NCBI RefSeq assembly: GCF_900113715.1
Contig: NZ_FOQK01000026.1
Coordinates: 1-47,116, forward strand
Length of the DNA stretch: 47,116 nucleotides
DNA from: Pseudoselenomonas ruminantium
GTDB taxonomy: Bacteria; Bacillota; Negativicutes; Selenomonadales; Selenomonadaceae
Reading direction: 5' to 3'
Part shown: in pieces, positions 16,472-25,098 of the stretch
Numbering within the stretch: the stretch's first letter is position 1
Layout: every line of letters starts with the position of its first letter
Made by a program: the position numbers and the translations under genes
The notes under the pieces: generated by a model
What the model saw: only the letters and a program-made list of their open reading frames with translations
Told to the model about the DNA's origin: nothing
Database searches by the model: none

Positions 16472-17320
16472 TCAGCCTGCCCGCCGCTGCCAAAATCTGA
16501 CGGACAGCAGCAGCACCATATTGAACGCCAGTATGATCAATAGCAGCAGGGCACCGATTCCGTCGGCAATGATATCCCGATCGGGGACCAGGCCTGTGCT
16601 CATGAGATACCATAGATGCACCGCCAGTGTTTCTCCCCCCGCCATGACATCGAAATCAAACCTATGGCGCGATACCGTAGTGCCAGCGGTGAAAATCAGG
16701 ATGGCCGTCTCGCCCAAAGCCCGGCCGGCCGTGAGGGTGATGCCCGTGAGGATGCCCGGCAGCGCCTTCGGCAGGATCACCCGCGTGATGGTCTGGAGCT
16801 TTGTCGCTCCGAGCGCCAGACTCGCCTCCCGGTAGGATTTGGGTACCGTACGGGTGGCCTCCTCCGTGACCCGGACCAGCAGCGGCAGGTTCAGCAAGAC
16901 CAGCGTCAAAGCGCCGCCCAGGATGCTGAACCCCAGCCCCAGCACGTTGACAAACAGTATCATGCCAAACAAGCCCAGGACAATCGAGGGCACCGTAGCC
17001 AGGCTTTCTACGGACAGGCGGATGCACTTCGTCAGCTTCGTTTCTTTGGCATACTCAGCCAGATAGATGCCAGCCCCTAACGCCACAGGGATCGAAAGCC
17101 CCAGGGAAAGTGCCAGCATGTAGAACGAGTTGAAAAGCTGCGCCCCCACGCCACCGCCAGCCAGGATATCGCTGGATTTGCCGAGCACAAAGTCCAGCGA
17201 TAAGACTGGCAGGCCCCGATAGAGGATATAGCCAAGGAACACGGCCAACAAGCCAAGGATGGACAGGCCCGCAAGCCATAAGACCACCACGGCCGCTTGA
17301 TTCTGCATTCTTGTATCCAT
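16472..17320 (-). CDS. pstA: Phosphate ABC transporter permease PstA
   Basis: A 282-residue permease with six membrane segments. The ABC-permease EAA loop is EASLALGATKLQTITRVILPKALPGILTG (about residues 185-213), where the ATPase docks. PstA features include VESLATVPSIVLGLFG and LGETAILIFTAGT. The start at ATG 17320 has AAAGGAG upstream; its ATG shares one base with the pstC stop (TGATG). A much longer open frame continues upstream, but it is the antisense-of-frame shadow of pstC. Confidence 0.95.
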   Translation of the reverse strand: MDTRMQNQAAVVVLWLAGLSILGLLAVFLGYILYRGLPVLSLDFVLGKSSDILAGGGVGAQLFNSFYMLALSLGLSIPVALGAGIYLAEYAKETKLTKCIRLSVESLATVPSIVLGLFGMILFVNVLGLGFSILGGALTLVLLNLPLLVRVTEEATRTVPKSYREASLALGATKLQTITRVILPKALPGILTGITLTAGRALGETAILIFTAGTTVSRHRFDFDVMAGGETLAVHLWYLMSTGLVPDRDIIADGIGALLLLIILAFNMVLLLSVRFWQRRAG

Positions 17321-18237
17321 CAGGCAAATCTCCTTTGTCCAAACCGCCGTACCAGAAGAATCATCGCCAGCGAAAGCAGCAGCAGGACAAACGCCATCAA
17401 GAACAGCGCATTGCCCCAGACCGAACCGAAGGGCGTATTGCCCATCTCTACCACGATGTTGCTGGTAAGGGTCGCCGTCGGTGAAAACAGCGACACCGCC
17501 AGCTGGGGTGTGTTGCCAATCAGCATCTGCACCGCCATGGTTTCGCCGATGGCCCTGGCCATAGCCAGCACCACGGCGGTCAGGATGCCTGGTGCCGCGG
17601 CGGGCAGGACAACATGCTGCACAGTCTGCCACCAAGTCGCCCCGAGGGCCAGGCTCGCTTCCTCCAGCGATGGATCCACCGCCTGCAGCGCATCGGTGCT
17701 GATGGATAATATCGTCGGCAGGATCATGACAGCCAATACCAACGAAGCTGCGAGCAAACCAAAGCCCGTCGCCTGCCCAAAGGTTTCGCGCAGCCATGGC
17801 ACCAGCACCACCAGACCAGCATAGCCATAGACCACCGAAGGGATGGCTGTATAGAGATCTATCGCCGGCCGCATGATATGCTGGAGCCACGTCGGTGCCA
17901 CCTTGGCCAGGAAGATCGCCCCCATGAGCCCCAGCGGCGCTCCGATAAGGATGGCCAACGCCGTCGACAAAAAGGAGCCGAGGATGAAAAACAGTGCCCC
18001 GTACTTCCCGGACAACGGGTCCCACTGCCCGGAGAAGAAGAATTCCAGCGGGCTGACCTCGGCAAACGTCTGCAGTCCCTGCTTGCCCACCAAAAAGATG
18101 ATCGCAAAGATCACGATGGACATCACGCAGGCAGCTGCGCCAAAGAACCAGCGCCCGCACGTATCGTAAAACAGTCTGCGCCGATGCCCCTTATCGTTTT
18201 TCTTTGCCGCCATCTGACTGGCTGCTGCCTGTTCCAT
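17320..18237 (-). CDS. pstC: Phosphate ABC transporter permease PstC
   Basis: A 305-residue permease with six membrane segments. The N-terminal cytoplasmic stretch is basic (KKNDKGHRRR). PstC blocks include YTAIPSVVYGYAGL and EEASLALGATWWQTVQHVVLPAAAPGILT (the EAA loop), then RAIGETMAVQMLIGNT. It pairs with PstA to form the inner-membrane phosphate channel and is translationally coupled to it. GGAGG lies just before the ATG. Confidence 0.95.
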   Translation of the reverse strand: MEQAAASQMAAKKNDKGHRRRLFYDTCGRWFFGAAACVMSIVIFAIIFLVGKQGLQTFAEVSPLEFFFSGQWDPLSGKYGALFFILGSFLSTALAILIGAPLGLMGAIFLAKVAPTWLQHIMRPAIDLYTAIPSVVYGYAGLVVLVPWLRETFGQATGFGLLAASLVLAVMILPTILSISTDALQAVDPSLEEASLALGATWWQTVQHVVLPAAAPGILTAVVLAMARAIGETMAVQMLIGNTPQLAVSLFSPTATLTSNIVVEMGNTPFGSVWGNALFLMAFVLLLLSLAMILLVRRFGQRRFA

Positions 18238-18253
18238 AAATTCCTCCCGCCCC

Positions 18254-19120
18254 TCACGCTTTTAATTTATTGATAGGGATGAATCCCAGTTTTTCCACCT
18301 GCGTGTTCTGGAAGTCATCGCTGAGGATATAGTCGATGAACGCCTTGACCGGACCCTCGGGCTCGCCCTTCGTATACATATGGCCATAGCCATAGATGGG
18401 ATATCTCCCCTCGATGATATTCTGCGGCGAGTATTCCACGCCGTCAAACTGCAAGACCTTCACGCTATCATCGGCATAAGGCGCATCCACATAGCCGACA
18501 GCCCCCGGCGTATTGCTGACAGCTGTCCGTACCGCCCCATTGGAGTCCTGGATGATCGCGTTATCCGTAAAGGACTGCCCCGCCAGTACCACTTCGCTGA
18601 TGGCCGCCCGGGAGCCAGAGGATTTGGCCCGATGGATCAGCGTGATGGGCCGGTCCTCGCCGCCGACCTCCTTCCAATTGGTGATCTGGCCCGTCAAGAT
18701 ACCGATGGCCTGCTGCCTGGTGAGATTGTCTACCTTATTCTCTTTATCGGTGATAAAGACAAAGGGTTCCACTACGACCTTATGATCCACCAGCCCCTTG
18801 TCCTTATAGGCAGCAGGCAGATCCACATCGGAGGTGCCAATCTGTACCGCTCCCTCGGCGGCCTGATTCATTCCTGTGAACGAGCCGCCGCCAGCGACAT
18901 TGACCGTCACCTGCTTGTGCTTCTCCTGAAAGGCTTCCTGTGCGGGCTTGAGGAGCGGCAGCAGCGCCGTCGACCCCGAAACGGTGACCTTGCCGGCAAG
19001 CTCTGCCGTTGTTCCCGCCTTGTCCCCCTCAGACTGGGTGCCGCCACAGCCTGCAAGCAGGACTGCCATGCTCATAGCCACCATTCCTAGCGAAATCATC
19101 TGTTTCATTCTGCTGAACAT
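18254..19120 (-). CDS. pstS: Phosphate-binding lipoprotein PstS
   Basis: A 288-residue lipoprotein with lipobox VLLAGC (cysteine near residue 24 of the chosen start). The phosphate-binding fold shows VSGSTALLPLLKPA, GGGSFTGMNQAAEGAVQIGTSD, RAKSSGSRAAISE and NTPGAVGYVD; serines and arginine of these loops hold phosphate. The start at ATG 19120 is set by GGAGGGA upstream. It is the first gene of pstSCA and lies behind a PHO-box promoter. The ATPase gene pstB is not in this operon. Confidence 0.95.
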   Translation of the reverse strand: MFSRMKQMISLGMVAMSMAVLLAGCGGTQSEGDKAGTTAELAGKVTVSGSTALLPLLKPAQEAFQEKHKQVTVNVAGGGSFTGMNQAAEGAVQIGTSDVDLPAAYKDKGLVDHKVVVEPFVFITDKENKVDNLTRQQAIGILTGQITNWKEVGGEDRPITLIHRAKSSGSRAAISEVVLAGQSFTDNAIIQDSNGAVRTAVSNTPGAVGYVDAPYADDSVKVLQFDGVEYSPQNIIEGRYPIYGYGHMYTKGEPEGPVKAFIDYILSDDFQNTQVEKLGFIPINKLKA

Positions 19121-19174
19121 TTTTTCTCCCTCCAACTGATACGATTCCCGAAGGCATATCCTTCGTTCTCCTTT

Positions 19175-19228
19175 ATCCTAGCAGGCTCTCCCTCTCTGAT
19201 TGTTGTGTCTTTGTTAATTCTTTGTAAA
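19175..19228 (-). promoter_or_regulatory. PHO-box promoter of pstSCA
   Basis: On the minus strand three direct repeats TTTACA, TTAACA and ACAACA occur at an exact 11-bp period (19223-19228, 19212-19217, 19201-19206), the PhoP-box pattern of Firmicutes. The -10 TAGGAT (19175-19180) follows the last repeat after 20 bases. The same 20-base distance occurs at the pstB promoter. Confidence 0.85.
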
Positions 19229-19252
19229 AACATGATATGGCCCCAGCCTTTA

Positions 19253-19261
19253 TGCTAGAAT
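19253..19261 (+). promoter_or_regulatory. Extended -10 promoter of phoR
   Basis: TGCTAGAAT on the plus strand is an extended -10 (TGN-TAGAAT). No clear -35 is seen at 17 bases upstream. The start would be near 19268, leaving a 27-base leader. Confidence 0.5.
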
Positions 19262-19294
19262 GGACATAACTCAGAAAAAGGAGGCTGACTTCTG

Positions 19295-21097
19295 ATGTTC
19301 CACTCCCGCATCACCCGCAGATGCCTGGCATCACTCCTCTTGGCGGCCCTTACAGCGCTGACGATCACAGGCCTATATCTGCTCCATTATTTCCACGCCT
19401 ATACCATGAAAAAAGAACAGGACGCCCTCGTACTCAATGCCCAGATCATCGAGCAGATGCTTGCGGCACAGGATTTCCAGGACTCCCATAAGTTCCCCCC
19501 GCTCTTGCAGCAGCTCAGCAATAACACAGGCCTGCGCATCACGATCCTGCGCGTGGACGGCACGGTGCTCGCGGATACCTCGGAACCAGCCGCAACCCTC
19601 GACAACCATTTCCAGCGCCCAGAGGTCCAGCAGGCTTTCGCCCACGAATACGGCACCGCTATCCGTTATAGTGCTACGCTGGGCGAGAACCGCATGTATG
19701 TAGCCATCCCCGTATATGCCGAGGGCAGGCTCATGGGAATCATCCGCACCTCGAACTCCCTGGCGGCTGCCGAAGCCTCCTATCGGACACTGGAGCAGGC
19801 CCTGATCGCCGCCATCTTCCTGTCTATTGCCATCGCCCTCCTCCTGGCCATCTGGCTGGCCAAACGGCAGGTTGCTCCGCTCAGGCGCCTAAGCCACGAT
19901 GCCGCCATCATTGCCCATGGCAACTACGGCCATCGCATCACTTGGCATTCGGAGGACGAATTCGGGCAGCTGATCCAGACCATCAACCTGCTGACCGAAA
20001 ACCTCGGCCGCAGGATTGCCGGGGCACGGGCTGAAGCCGAGAAACTCAGCTTGGTGCTGGAGCAGATGGACAATGCGGTCATGCTCATCGACCAGCAGGG
20101 CCATATCACCGACACCAACCGCAAAGCACAGGAACTGTTCGGCCTTGGAAGCCAGCCGCTGAAGTGCCATAGCATCCACCTGCTGGGCAGTGCCGGACTT
20201 TCCGAGACCGCCCAGCGTGTAAGCCGCAGACAGCAGCCCGAGACCATCACCTATGTGCACAGATCTGGCCAGCAGGCGACAAACGCCAGCCATACCTTCA
20301 CGATTTTCCTGACGCCCTTCCCCGGCAGGGATGCCTCCGAGATCCTGGCGGTCTTCCACGATATCTCCCTGCTGCAGGAAATCAACGAGCGCCAGGCGGA
20401 GTTCATCAGCAATGCCGCCCATGAGCTCAGTACACCGCTGACATCGATTTCCGGCTTTGCCGAAACCCTTTTGGAGGATGACTGCCGCCAGCCGGAGCTG
20501 ACGCAGCATTTTGCCCAGGTCATCTATGACCAGGCCCAGCGCATGAACCGCCTGATCCAGGACCTCCTGCAGCTGGCCCGGCTCGAAACCCTCAGCCAGC
20601 GCCAGGACCTCTGCCTGACGCCTGTTCCCGTACAGGAGGCCATCTGCGCCGTCCTCTCCCAGCTGGCCCCCTCCTTCCAAGAAAAAAAGCAGACGGTCCT
20701 GTTCCCGTCTGCTGAAGATGACTCCTTGAAGGAGCTGCAGGTTGCTGCCATCCCTGAGTTATTCCGCCAGATTCTCCGCAATCTGCTTGAAAACGCCAAC
20801 AAATATACACCGGCCGGCGGCAGGATCAGCATCGGCCTTGAGGCCACACCCCAAAGGCTGGCCATCCGCATCACCGATAATGGCATCGGCATTGCCCCCG
20901 AGCATCTGCCGCGGATCTTTGACCGCTTCTACCGTATCGACAAGGCCCGGGCCCGCAGCACCGGCGGCAACGGCATCGGCCTTTCGCTGGTCCATTACCT
21001 GACGGAGCTCTTCCATGGCTCCATCCAAGCCGAAAGCACCTTGGGCCAGGGCACGACCTTCACCCTGCATTTCCCGCCGTTCAATCCCCAGGCTTGA
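19295..21097 (+). CDS. phoR: Phosphate-regulon sensor histidine kinase PhoR
   Basis: A 600-residue membrane kinase. Order: membrane segment (about 14-34), an extracytoplasmic sensing domain (35-165), second membrane segment (about 167-190), HAMP, a PAS domain (about 245-355), HisKA with NAAHELSTPLTSISGF (phosphorylated histidine 376), and an ATPase domain with NLLENANKYTP, DNGIGI and GNGIGLSLV. It phosphorylates PhoP when phosphate is low. AGGAGG precedes the ATG. It is divergent from pstS and separated from phoP by phoU and pstB. Its last 17 bases overlap the convergent phoU. Confidence 0.92.
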   Translation: MFHSRITRRCLASLLLAALTALTITGLYLLHYFHAYTMKKEQDALVLNAQIIEQMLAAQDFQDSHKFPPLLQQLSNNTGLRITILRVDGTVLADTSEPAATLDNHFQRPEVQQAFAHEYGTAIRYSATLGENRMYVAIPVYAEGRLMGIIRTSNSLAAAEASYRTLEQALIAAIFLSIAIALLLAIWLAKRQVAPLRRLSHDAAIIAHGNYGHRITWHSEDEFGQLIQTINLLTENLGRRIAGARAEAEKLSLVLEQMDNAVMLIDQQGHITDTNRKAQELFGLGSQPLKCHSIHLLGSAGLSETAQRVSRRQQPETITYVHRSGQQATNASHTFTIFLTPFPGRDASEILAVFHDISLLQEINERQAEFISNAAHELSTPLTSISGFAETLLEDDCRQPELTQHFAQVIYDQAQRMNRLIQDLLQLARLETLSQRQDLCLTPVPVQEAICAVLSQLAPSFQEKKQTVLFPSAEDDSLKELQVAAIPELFRQILRNLLENANKYTPAGGRISIGLEATPQRLAIRITDNGIGIAPEHLPRIFDRFYRIDKARARSTGGNGIGLSLVHYLTELFHGSIQAESTLGQGTTFTLHFPPFNPQA

Positions 21098-21785
21098 CCT
21101 GGCCCCGGCTTGCCGGGCAAGCCGGTTTCTTTTGCTGGATGCGCGCTGCCGTTTCCCGGTAGATGACCCATTCGGCGATGTTCACGGCATGGTCGCCGAT
21201 CCGCTCGAGGAACCGGGCGATGAACAGCAGCTGCGTGATGCGCTTCTGCCGCGCCGCCTCCGTCGTCACGAACTCGGACAACGCATAAAACGCACGCGCG
21301 AAGACCTCGTCCATCTTCTTGTCCAGCCTGCGGACCTCATCAGCCAGACAGACATCATGCTCCCGGTAGGCCCGCATCGCCTTGGCCACCATTTCCACCG
21401 CGCAGGCTCCCAGCAGCTGCACCCATTTCATCCGCTCACTGTCCAGCGGCACCGTGACGTTCTGGACGGTCTTGGCGATATCGTAGGCATGGTCGCCGAT
21501 GCGCTCGATATCTGTCGCTATCTTGAAGCCCGCCACAATGACACGCAGATCGTGGGCAATGGGCTGCTGCTTGGCAATCAGCAGGATGCAGCTGTCCTCG
21601 ATATCGACGATCATATCATCCAGGACATCGTCTGCCTGCATCACTTCACAGGCCAGCTCCGCATCTCCCGCCAGCAGGGCTTCCATGGCCAGCTGCACCT
21701 CTGTGCAGGCCTTATCGCCCATCACCGCCACTTTTTCCTGTATGATATCCAGCTCATGGATGTATTCCTTCCGCGTCTGTTCCAT
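21081..21785 (-). CDS. phoU: Phosphate transport system regulator PhoU
   Basis: A 234-residue all-helical protein with two PhoU repeats. Each has the acidic metal-binding stretch: ADDVLDDMIVDIEDSC in the first and ADEVRRLDKKMDEVF in the second, plus the paired arginine/isoleucine helix signatures IERIGDHAYDIA and LERIGDHAVNIAEW. It couples Pst transport to PhoR signalling. The start at ATG 21785 has GGAGG 10 bases upstream; the TTG at 21794 is too close. It begins one base after the pstB stop. Confidence 0.93.
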   Translation of the reverse strand: MEQTRKEYIHELDIIQEKVAVMGDKACTEVQLAMEALLAGDAELACEVMQADDVLDDMIVDIEDSCILLIAKQQPIAHDLRVIVAGFKIATDIERIGDHAYDIAKTVQNVTVPLDSERMKWVQLLGACAVEMVAKAMRAYREHDVCLADEVRRLDKKMDEVFARAFYALSEFVTTEAARQKRITQLLFIARFLERIGDHAVNIAEWVIYRETAARIQQKKPACPASRGQVKPGD

Positions 21786-21786
21786 A

Positions 21787-22536
21787 TCAGCCAAACCTCC
21801 CGGTGATATAATCTTCCGTCTTCCTGTCCTGCGGATTGGTAAAGATCGTATCCGTCACATTATGCTCGATGAGCTTCCCGTTCAGGAAAAATGCCGTATA
21901 GTCCGAAACGCGTGCCGCCTGCTGCATATTGTGGGTGACCATCACGATGGTATAGGCCTGCTTGAGTTCCTGGACCAGTTCTTCGATCTTCATGGTCGAG
22001 ATGGGATCGAGCGCCGAGCAGGGCTCATCCATCAGCAGCACCTCCGGTTCGACGGCCAGTACGCGGGCAATGCAGAGACGCTGCTGCTGACCGCCGGACA
22101 TCCCCATAGCCGGCGCCTGCAGGCGGTCCTTCACCTCATCCCAGAGGGCTGCCCGCCGCAGGCTGCGCTCCACGATCTCATCCAGCCGCTTTTTATCCTT
22201 CAACCCGTGGACACGGCAGCCATAGATGACATTCTCGTAAATGGACAGCGGGAACGGATTGGGCCGCTGGAACACCATGCCCACGCGTTTGCGCAGGGTG
22301 ACGAGATCCGTATCCTCCGCATAGATATTGACGGCATCAAGCTCGATCCTGCCATCGATACGAACGCCGCCAATCAGATCATTCATGCGGTTCAGCGTCC
22401 GCAGGAAGGTCGACTTGCCGCATCCCGATGGGCCGATCAAGGCCACGACACAGTTTTTGGGAATCTCCAGGGACACATCATACAGGGCCTGCTGCTCGCC
22501 ATAATAGAGATTCAGATTGCTTGTCCTCATTTTCAT
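21787..22536 (-). CDS. pstB: Phosphate ABC transporter ATPase PstB
   Basis: A 249-residue ABC ATPase. Walker A is GPSGCGKST, the signature is [15 protein letters not shown], and Walker B is [12 protein letters not shown]. The aromatic A-loop tyrosine lies in [11 protein letters not shown]. It powers PstCA. It is unusual in forming a separate unit with phoU rather than following pstA; it has its own PHO-box promoter. GGAGG lies 8 bases before the ATG. Confidence 0.96.
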   Translation of the reverse strand: MKMRTSNLNLYYGEQQALYDVSLEIPKNCVVALIGPSGCGKSTFLRTLNRMNDLIGGVRIDGRIELDAVNIYAEDTDLVTLRKRVGMVFQRPNPFPLSIYENVIYGCRVHGLKDKKRLDEIVERSLRRAALWDEVKDRLQAPAMGMSGGQQQRLCIARVLAVEPEVLLMDEPCSALDPISTMKIEELVQELKQAYTIVMVTHNMQQAARVSDYTAFFLNGKLIEHNVTDTIFTNPQDRKTEDYITGRFG

Positions 22537-22571
22537 CTTGGGGCCTCCTCTGTTTTTCGGTTACCCCAAGC

Positions 22572-22611
22572 ATAACAAAAGCGCAACCATGAAATGTTGC
22601 GCTTTTGTTAT
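22572..22611 (-). terminator. Terminator of phoP (bidirectional hairpin)
   Basis: ATAACAAAAGCGCAAC (22572-22587) and GTTGCGCTTTTGTTAT (22596-22611) form a perfect 16-bp stem with an 8-base loop. The U-rich arm itself provides the tract. Confidence 0.75.
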
Positions 22612-22622
22612 ATTCTTGTTAA
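22572..22622 (-). promoter_or_regulatory. PHO-box promoter of pstB-phoU overlapping the phoP terminator
   Basis: On the minus strand TTAACA (22617-22622), ATAACA (22606-22611) and GCAACA (22595-22600) occur at an exact 11-bp period. TATGCT (22569-22574) follows the last repeat after 20 bases, the same spacing as at pstS. Two of the repeats lie in the 3' arm of the phoP terminator hairpin. Confidence 0.75.
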
Positions 22623-22628
22623 GAGTCA

Positions 22629-23309
22629 TCAACACCGCGCGAAGCGGTAGCCTACGCCACGGACTGTCTCGATCCGCTCGGAAAGGCCCGGCCTTTCCCC
22701 CAGCTTCGCCCGCAGATGGCGGATATGGACATCGACAGTGCGGGTGTCACCATAGTATTCATAGCCCCAGATCCGCTCCAGCAGCTCATCCCGGGAAAAG
22801 GCCCTGCCGGGGCTCGTCACCAGAAGTTTCAGCAATTCAAACTCCTTGGGCGTCAAGACGAGTTCTTCCCCCGCCAGCCAGGCCTGATAGGAGGAAAAGT
22901 CCAGCCGCAGGCAGTCGATCTGCAAGGTCTCCTCCTGCGGCCCCTCCTGACTGGAGCGGCGCAAGACCGCTTTCACGCGCGCCATCAACTCGCGGACGGA
23001 AAAGGGCTTGACCACATAGTCATCCGCCCCTAATTCCAGCCCCAAGACCTTGTCGATTTCCTCGGCCTTTGCCGTCAGCATGATGATGGGAATCCTGGCC
23101 GTCCTTTTATCAGCCTTCAGCCGCCTGCACACTTCCAGCCCGTCAAGCCCCGGCAGCATCAGATCCAGCAGGATGAGATCCATGCCCTCCGCCTTTGCCA
23201 ACGCCTCCTGGCCATCCTCCGCCATCAATGCTTCATAGCCATGCTTTTGCAGCTGGAACGCCAGCAGCTCCCGTATGCTCTGTTCATCGTCTACTGCTAA
23301 AACCTTCAT
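22629..23309 (-). CDS. phoP: Phosphate response regulator PhoP/PhoB
   Basis: A 226-residue OmpR-type response regulator. The receiver has VDDE (residues 6-9), the phosphoacceptor D49 in LLDLMLPG, and the lysine in VVKPFSVREL. The C-terminal winged helix has LTPKEFELLKLLV, RDELLERIWGYEY and TVDVHIRHLRAKLG. It should bind the PHO boxes at 19201 and 22595. It starts at ATG 23309 (GAGGTGG upstream) and lies 18 bases after DUF1653, as the last gene of the EamA-YaiI-DUF1653 transcript. Confidence 0.94.
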   Translation of the reverse strand: MKVLAVDDEQSIRELLAFQLQKHGYEALMAEDGQEALAKAEGMDLILLDLMLPGLDGLEVCRRLKADKRTARIPIIMLTAKAEEIDKVLGLELGADDYVVKPFSVRELMARVKAVLRRSSQEGPQEETLQIDCLRLDFSSYQAWLAGEELVLTPKEFELLKLLVTSPGRAFSRDELLERIWGYEYYGDTRTVDVHIRHLRAKLGERPGLSERIETVRGVGYRFARC

Positions 23310-23327
23310 CGGCACCACCTCTTGGCA

Positions 23328-23573
23328 TCATTTGCATTCAAACCGGTATTTCTGCTCTGCCTGGGGATATTTCGCATGATCCACCTCGCTCATGAACATG
23401 GCTAGCGGCCGGCAGAATATGCCATAGTCCCCATAAAGCGCCTGATACACGCAGTACAGCTCCTCCGTTTCGGTATGGATCACCGGGCAGGCGATAATCT
23501 TGTAATCGTTGTGTTTGAAATGCTGCCATATCTCGCCCGCCTGCGGGATTGGCCGCCCATATTGTTTATCCAT
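23328..23573 (-). CDS. DUF1653 family protein
   Basis: An 81-residue protein with GEIWQHFKHNDYKIIACPVIHTETEELYCVYQAL and RPLAMFMSEVD, the full DUF1653 pattern (a small SH3-like fold). Function is unknown. Its start overlaps the yaiI-like stop by eight bases (ATGGATAA), so it is translated in coupling. Confidence 0.85.
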   Translation of the reverse strand: MDKQYGRPIPQAGEIWQHFKHNDYKIIACPVIHTETEELYCVYQALYGDYGIFCRPLAMFMSEVDHAKYPQAEQKYRFECK

Positions 23574-24024
23574 CGCTTTCCTCCATAATCTTTTTCAGCA
23601 ATCCTTCCAGTTTTGCCTGGTACTGTATATTATCTTCCACGGAGCGCTTCCGTGGCCCTTTCCAATGGCTTTTACTCGAGGCACGACGTGCCTTCTTCCC
23701 CAGATGGCGTTCCATCAGCAGCCGCTCGATATTTTCATTGGTATACTGCCAGCCATTCTGGTGAATAGCATACGCCTTCTTGCCCAAAGCCATGGCTGCC
23801 ACTCCATAATCCTGCGTAACCACCAAATCGCCAGACCGGCAGCAATTGACCAGTGCAAAGTCCACCGCATCGGCTCCTGCGCCGATTATCTTTACCTCGC
23901 TATAAGCAGACTGCAGGATGTGATTGGTATCGCATAGCAAAACCACTGGCACCGAATATTTTGCCGCCACTTCTTCTGTTTCCTTGACCACCGGGCAGGC
24001 ATCTGCATCGACAAATATTTTCAT
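23566..24024 (-). CDS. YaiI/YqxD family (DUF188) protein
   Basis: A 152-residue protein of the PIN-like YaiI/YqxD family: FVDADACPVVKETEEVA at the N-terminus, GADAVDFALVNCCRSGDLVVTQDYGVAAMAL in the middle and basic KKARRASSKSHWKGPRKRS near the end. The conserved aspartates (DADACP, VTQDYG) suggest metal-dependent nuclease ancestry, but no activity is established. The start at ATG 24024 has AAGGAG; it overlaps the EamA stop by four bases (ATGA). Confidence 0.88.
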   Translation of the reverse strand: MKIFVDADACPVVKETEEVAAKYSVPVVLLCDTNHILQSAYSEVKIIGAGADAVDFALVNCCRSGDLVVTQDYGVAAMALGKKAYAIHQNGWQYTNENIERLLMERHLGKKARRASSKSHWKGPRKRSVEDNIQYQAKLEGLLKKIMEESDG

Positions 24025-24953
24025 AGCGAAGCTCCTTGTCTTGGATTTGCCAGGGCCAGCTTTTCTGCGGCGGTGGTGTTGCCGCCCCGCATAGCCAGCA
24101 CCACCCCGCTGGCAATAAGGGCAAAACCTGGCGCAAAATAGCTGGTGATTGCCTCGCCGAGCAGGAAATGCCCCAGCAGCGTTCCCACCACCGGCTGGAA
24201 GAACATGAAAAGGCCGCCGATAGAGGCATCCATATAGGTAAGGCCCTTGCTCCAAAGGACAAAGCCGGCAGTCGTGGAAACCACTCCCACATAGAGCACC
24301 GAGCCCCCTATCTCCGGCCGGGCCAGCGCGGCAAGATCCGCTTCAGCAGCCAGCCACCAGAGGCCATAAGGACTCAGCGCCAAAAAGGCAATCAGCACAC
24401 TGTAAAAAGTCAGGGCAAACACCGAATAGCGGCTCAGCAGCTTGAGCAATATGGACATCAGAGCCCAGGTAACGGCGGCAATACTGAGGTAGAGCCCGCC
24501 CAGCAGGCTGCCGCTGCGCATATTATCGGGATCAACCACGATGAGCAGTACCCCAACGGTGGCCAGAACCACCGACAACAAGCGGCTGAGATTGAACCGC
24601 TCATGGAGCAGCAGACAGCCAAAGACCACCATGAACGCCGGGGTAGCTGCTGTTATGACAGACCCCATTTGCGCAGAAGTCAGCATAGTGCCGGATTCCT
24701 GGGTGACAATCGACAAAGTGTTTCCCGTAAGGGCCGAAAGCAGGAGCAGTTTCCAGTCCTTGCGCTCGATCTTCCACGAGATTTTTTGCTGGTACATGAG
24801 AAATACCAAGGGGATAAGCGCCACGCCATACCGCATCCAGACCAAGGCCACAGGCGCAATAACCCCTGTCGTCAGCCGGACGGCGATGAACATGGCGCCC
24901 CAGATACTGCCCGCCAGTGACAACAGTACCGAACCGATAAGCAGATTACGCAA
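24021..24953 (-). CDS. EamA/DMT-family transporter
   Basis: A 310-residue membrane protein with ten hydrophobic segments in two EamA repeats (about 10-140 and 150-290). Repeat features are SIWGAMFIAVRL, LVWMRYGVALIPLVFL and, in the second half, FFQPVVGTLLGHFLLGEAI. Such proteins export or import small metabolites; the substrate cannot be read from sequence. The start is TTG at 24953, preceded by AAAGGAGG at ideal spacing; a longer frame to 25058 would run through a hairpin. Confidence 0.85.
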   Translation of the reverse strand: MRNLLIGSVLLSLAGSIWGAMFIAVRLTTGVIAPVALVWMRYGVALIPLVFLMYQQKISWKIERKDWKLLLLSALTGNTLSIVTQESGTMLTSAQMGSVITAATPAFMVVFGCLLLHERFNLSRLLSVVLATVGVLLIVVDPDNMRSGSLLGGLYLSIAAVTWALMSILLKLLSRYSVFALTFYSVLIAFLALSPYGLWWLAAEADLAALARPEIGGSVLYVGVVSTTAGFVLWSKGLTYMDASIGGLFMFFQPVVGTLLGHFLLGEAITSYFAPGFALIASGVVLAMRGGNTTAAEKLALANPRQGASL

Positions 24954-25023
24954 TAGATTCCTCCTCCTTTGTTCCTCGATTATAACGCGTTGCTGGTATA
25001 AAGTAAATCCAGCCCACAGAAAC

Positions 25024-25068
25024 AGCCGGCAGGTTGACCAGTCAATCTGACTAGTCAACCTGCCGGCT
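25024..25068 (-). terminator. Hairpin containing two TTGAC-NN-GTCAA units, after the MBL-flavodoxin gene
   Basis: A perfect 15-bp stem (25024-25038 with 25054-25068). Within it lie palindromes TTGACCAGTCAA (25034-25045) and CTGACTAGTCAA (25047-25058), 13 bp apart. On the minus strand only a weak U-tract (GTTTCTG) follows, so termination is probable but not certain. Confidence 0.6.
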
Positions 25069-25098
25069 TACAGAGAACTGCCACGAGCAGATATCGCG

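Noticed and set aside
16472-18160. A single 562-codon minus-strand frame covering pstA and most of pstC
   Set aside because: Only the last 282 codons read as PstA; the first part is an out-of-frame shadow of pstC. The ATG at 17320 with AAAGGAG is the real start.
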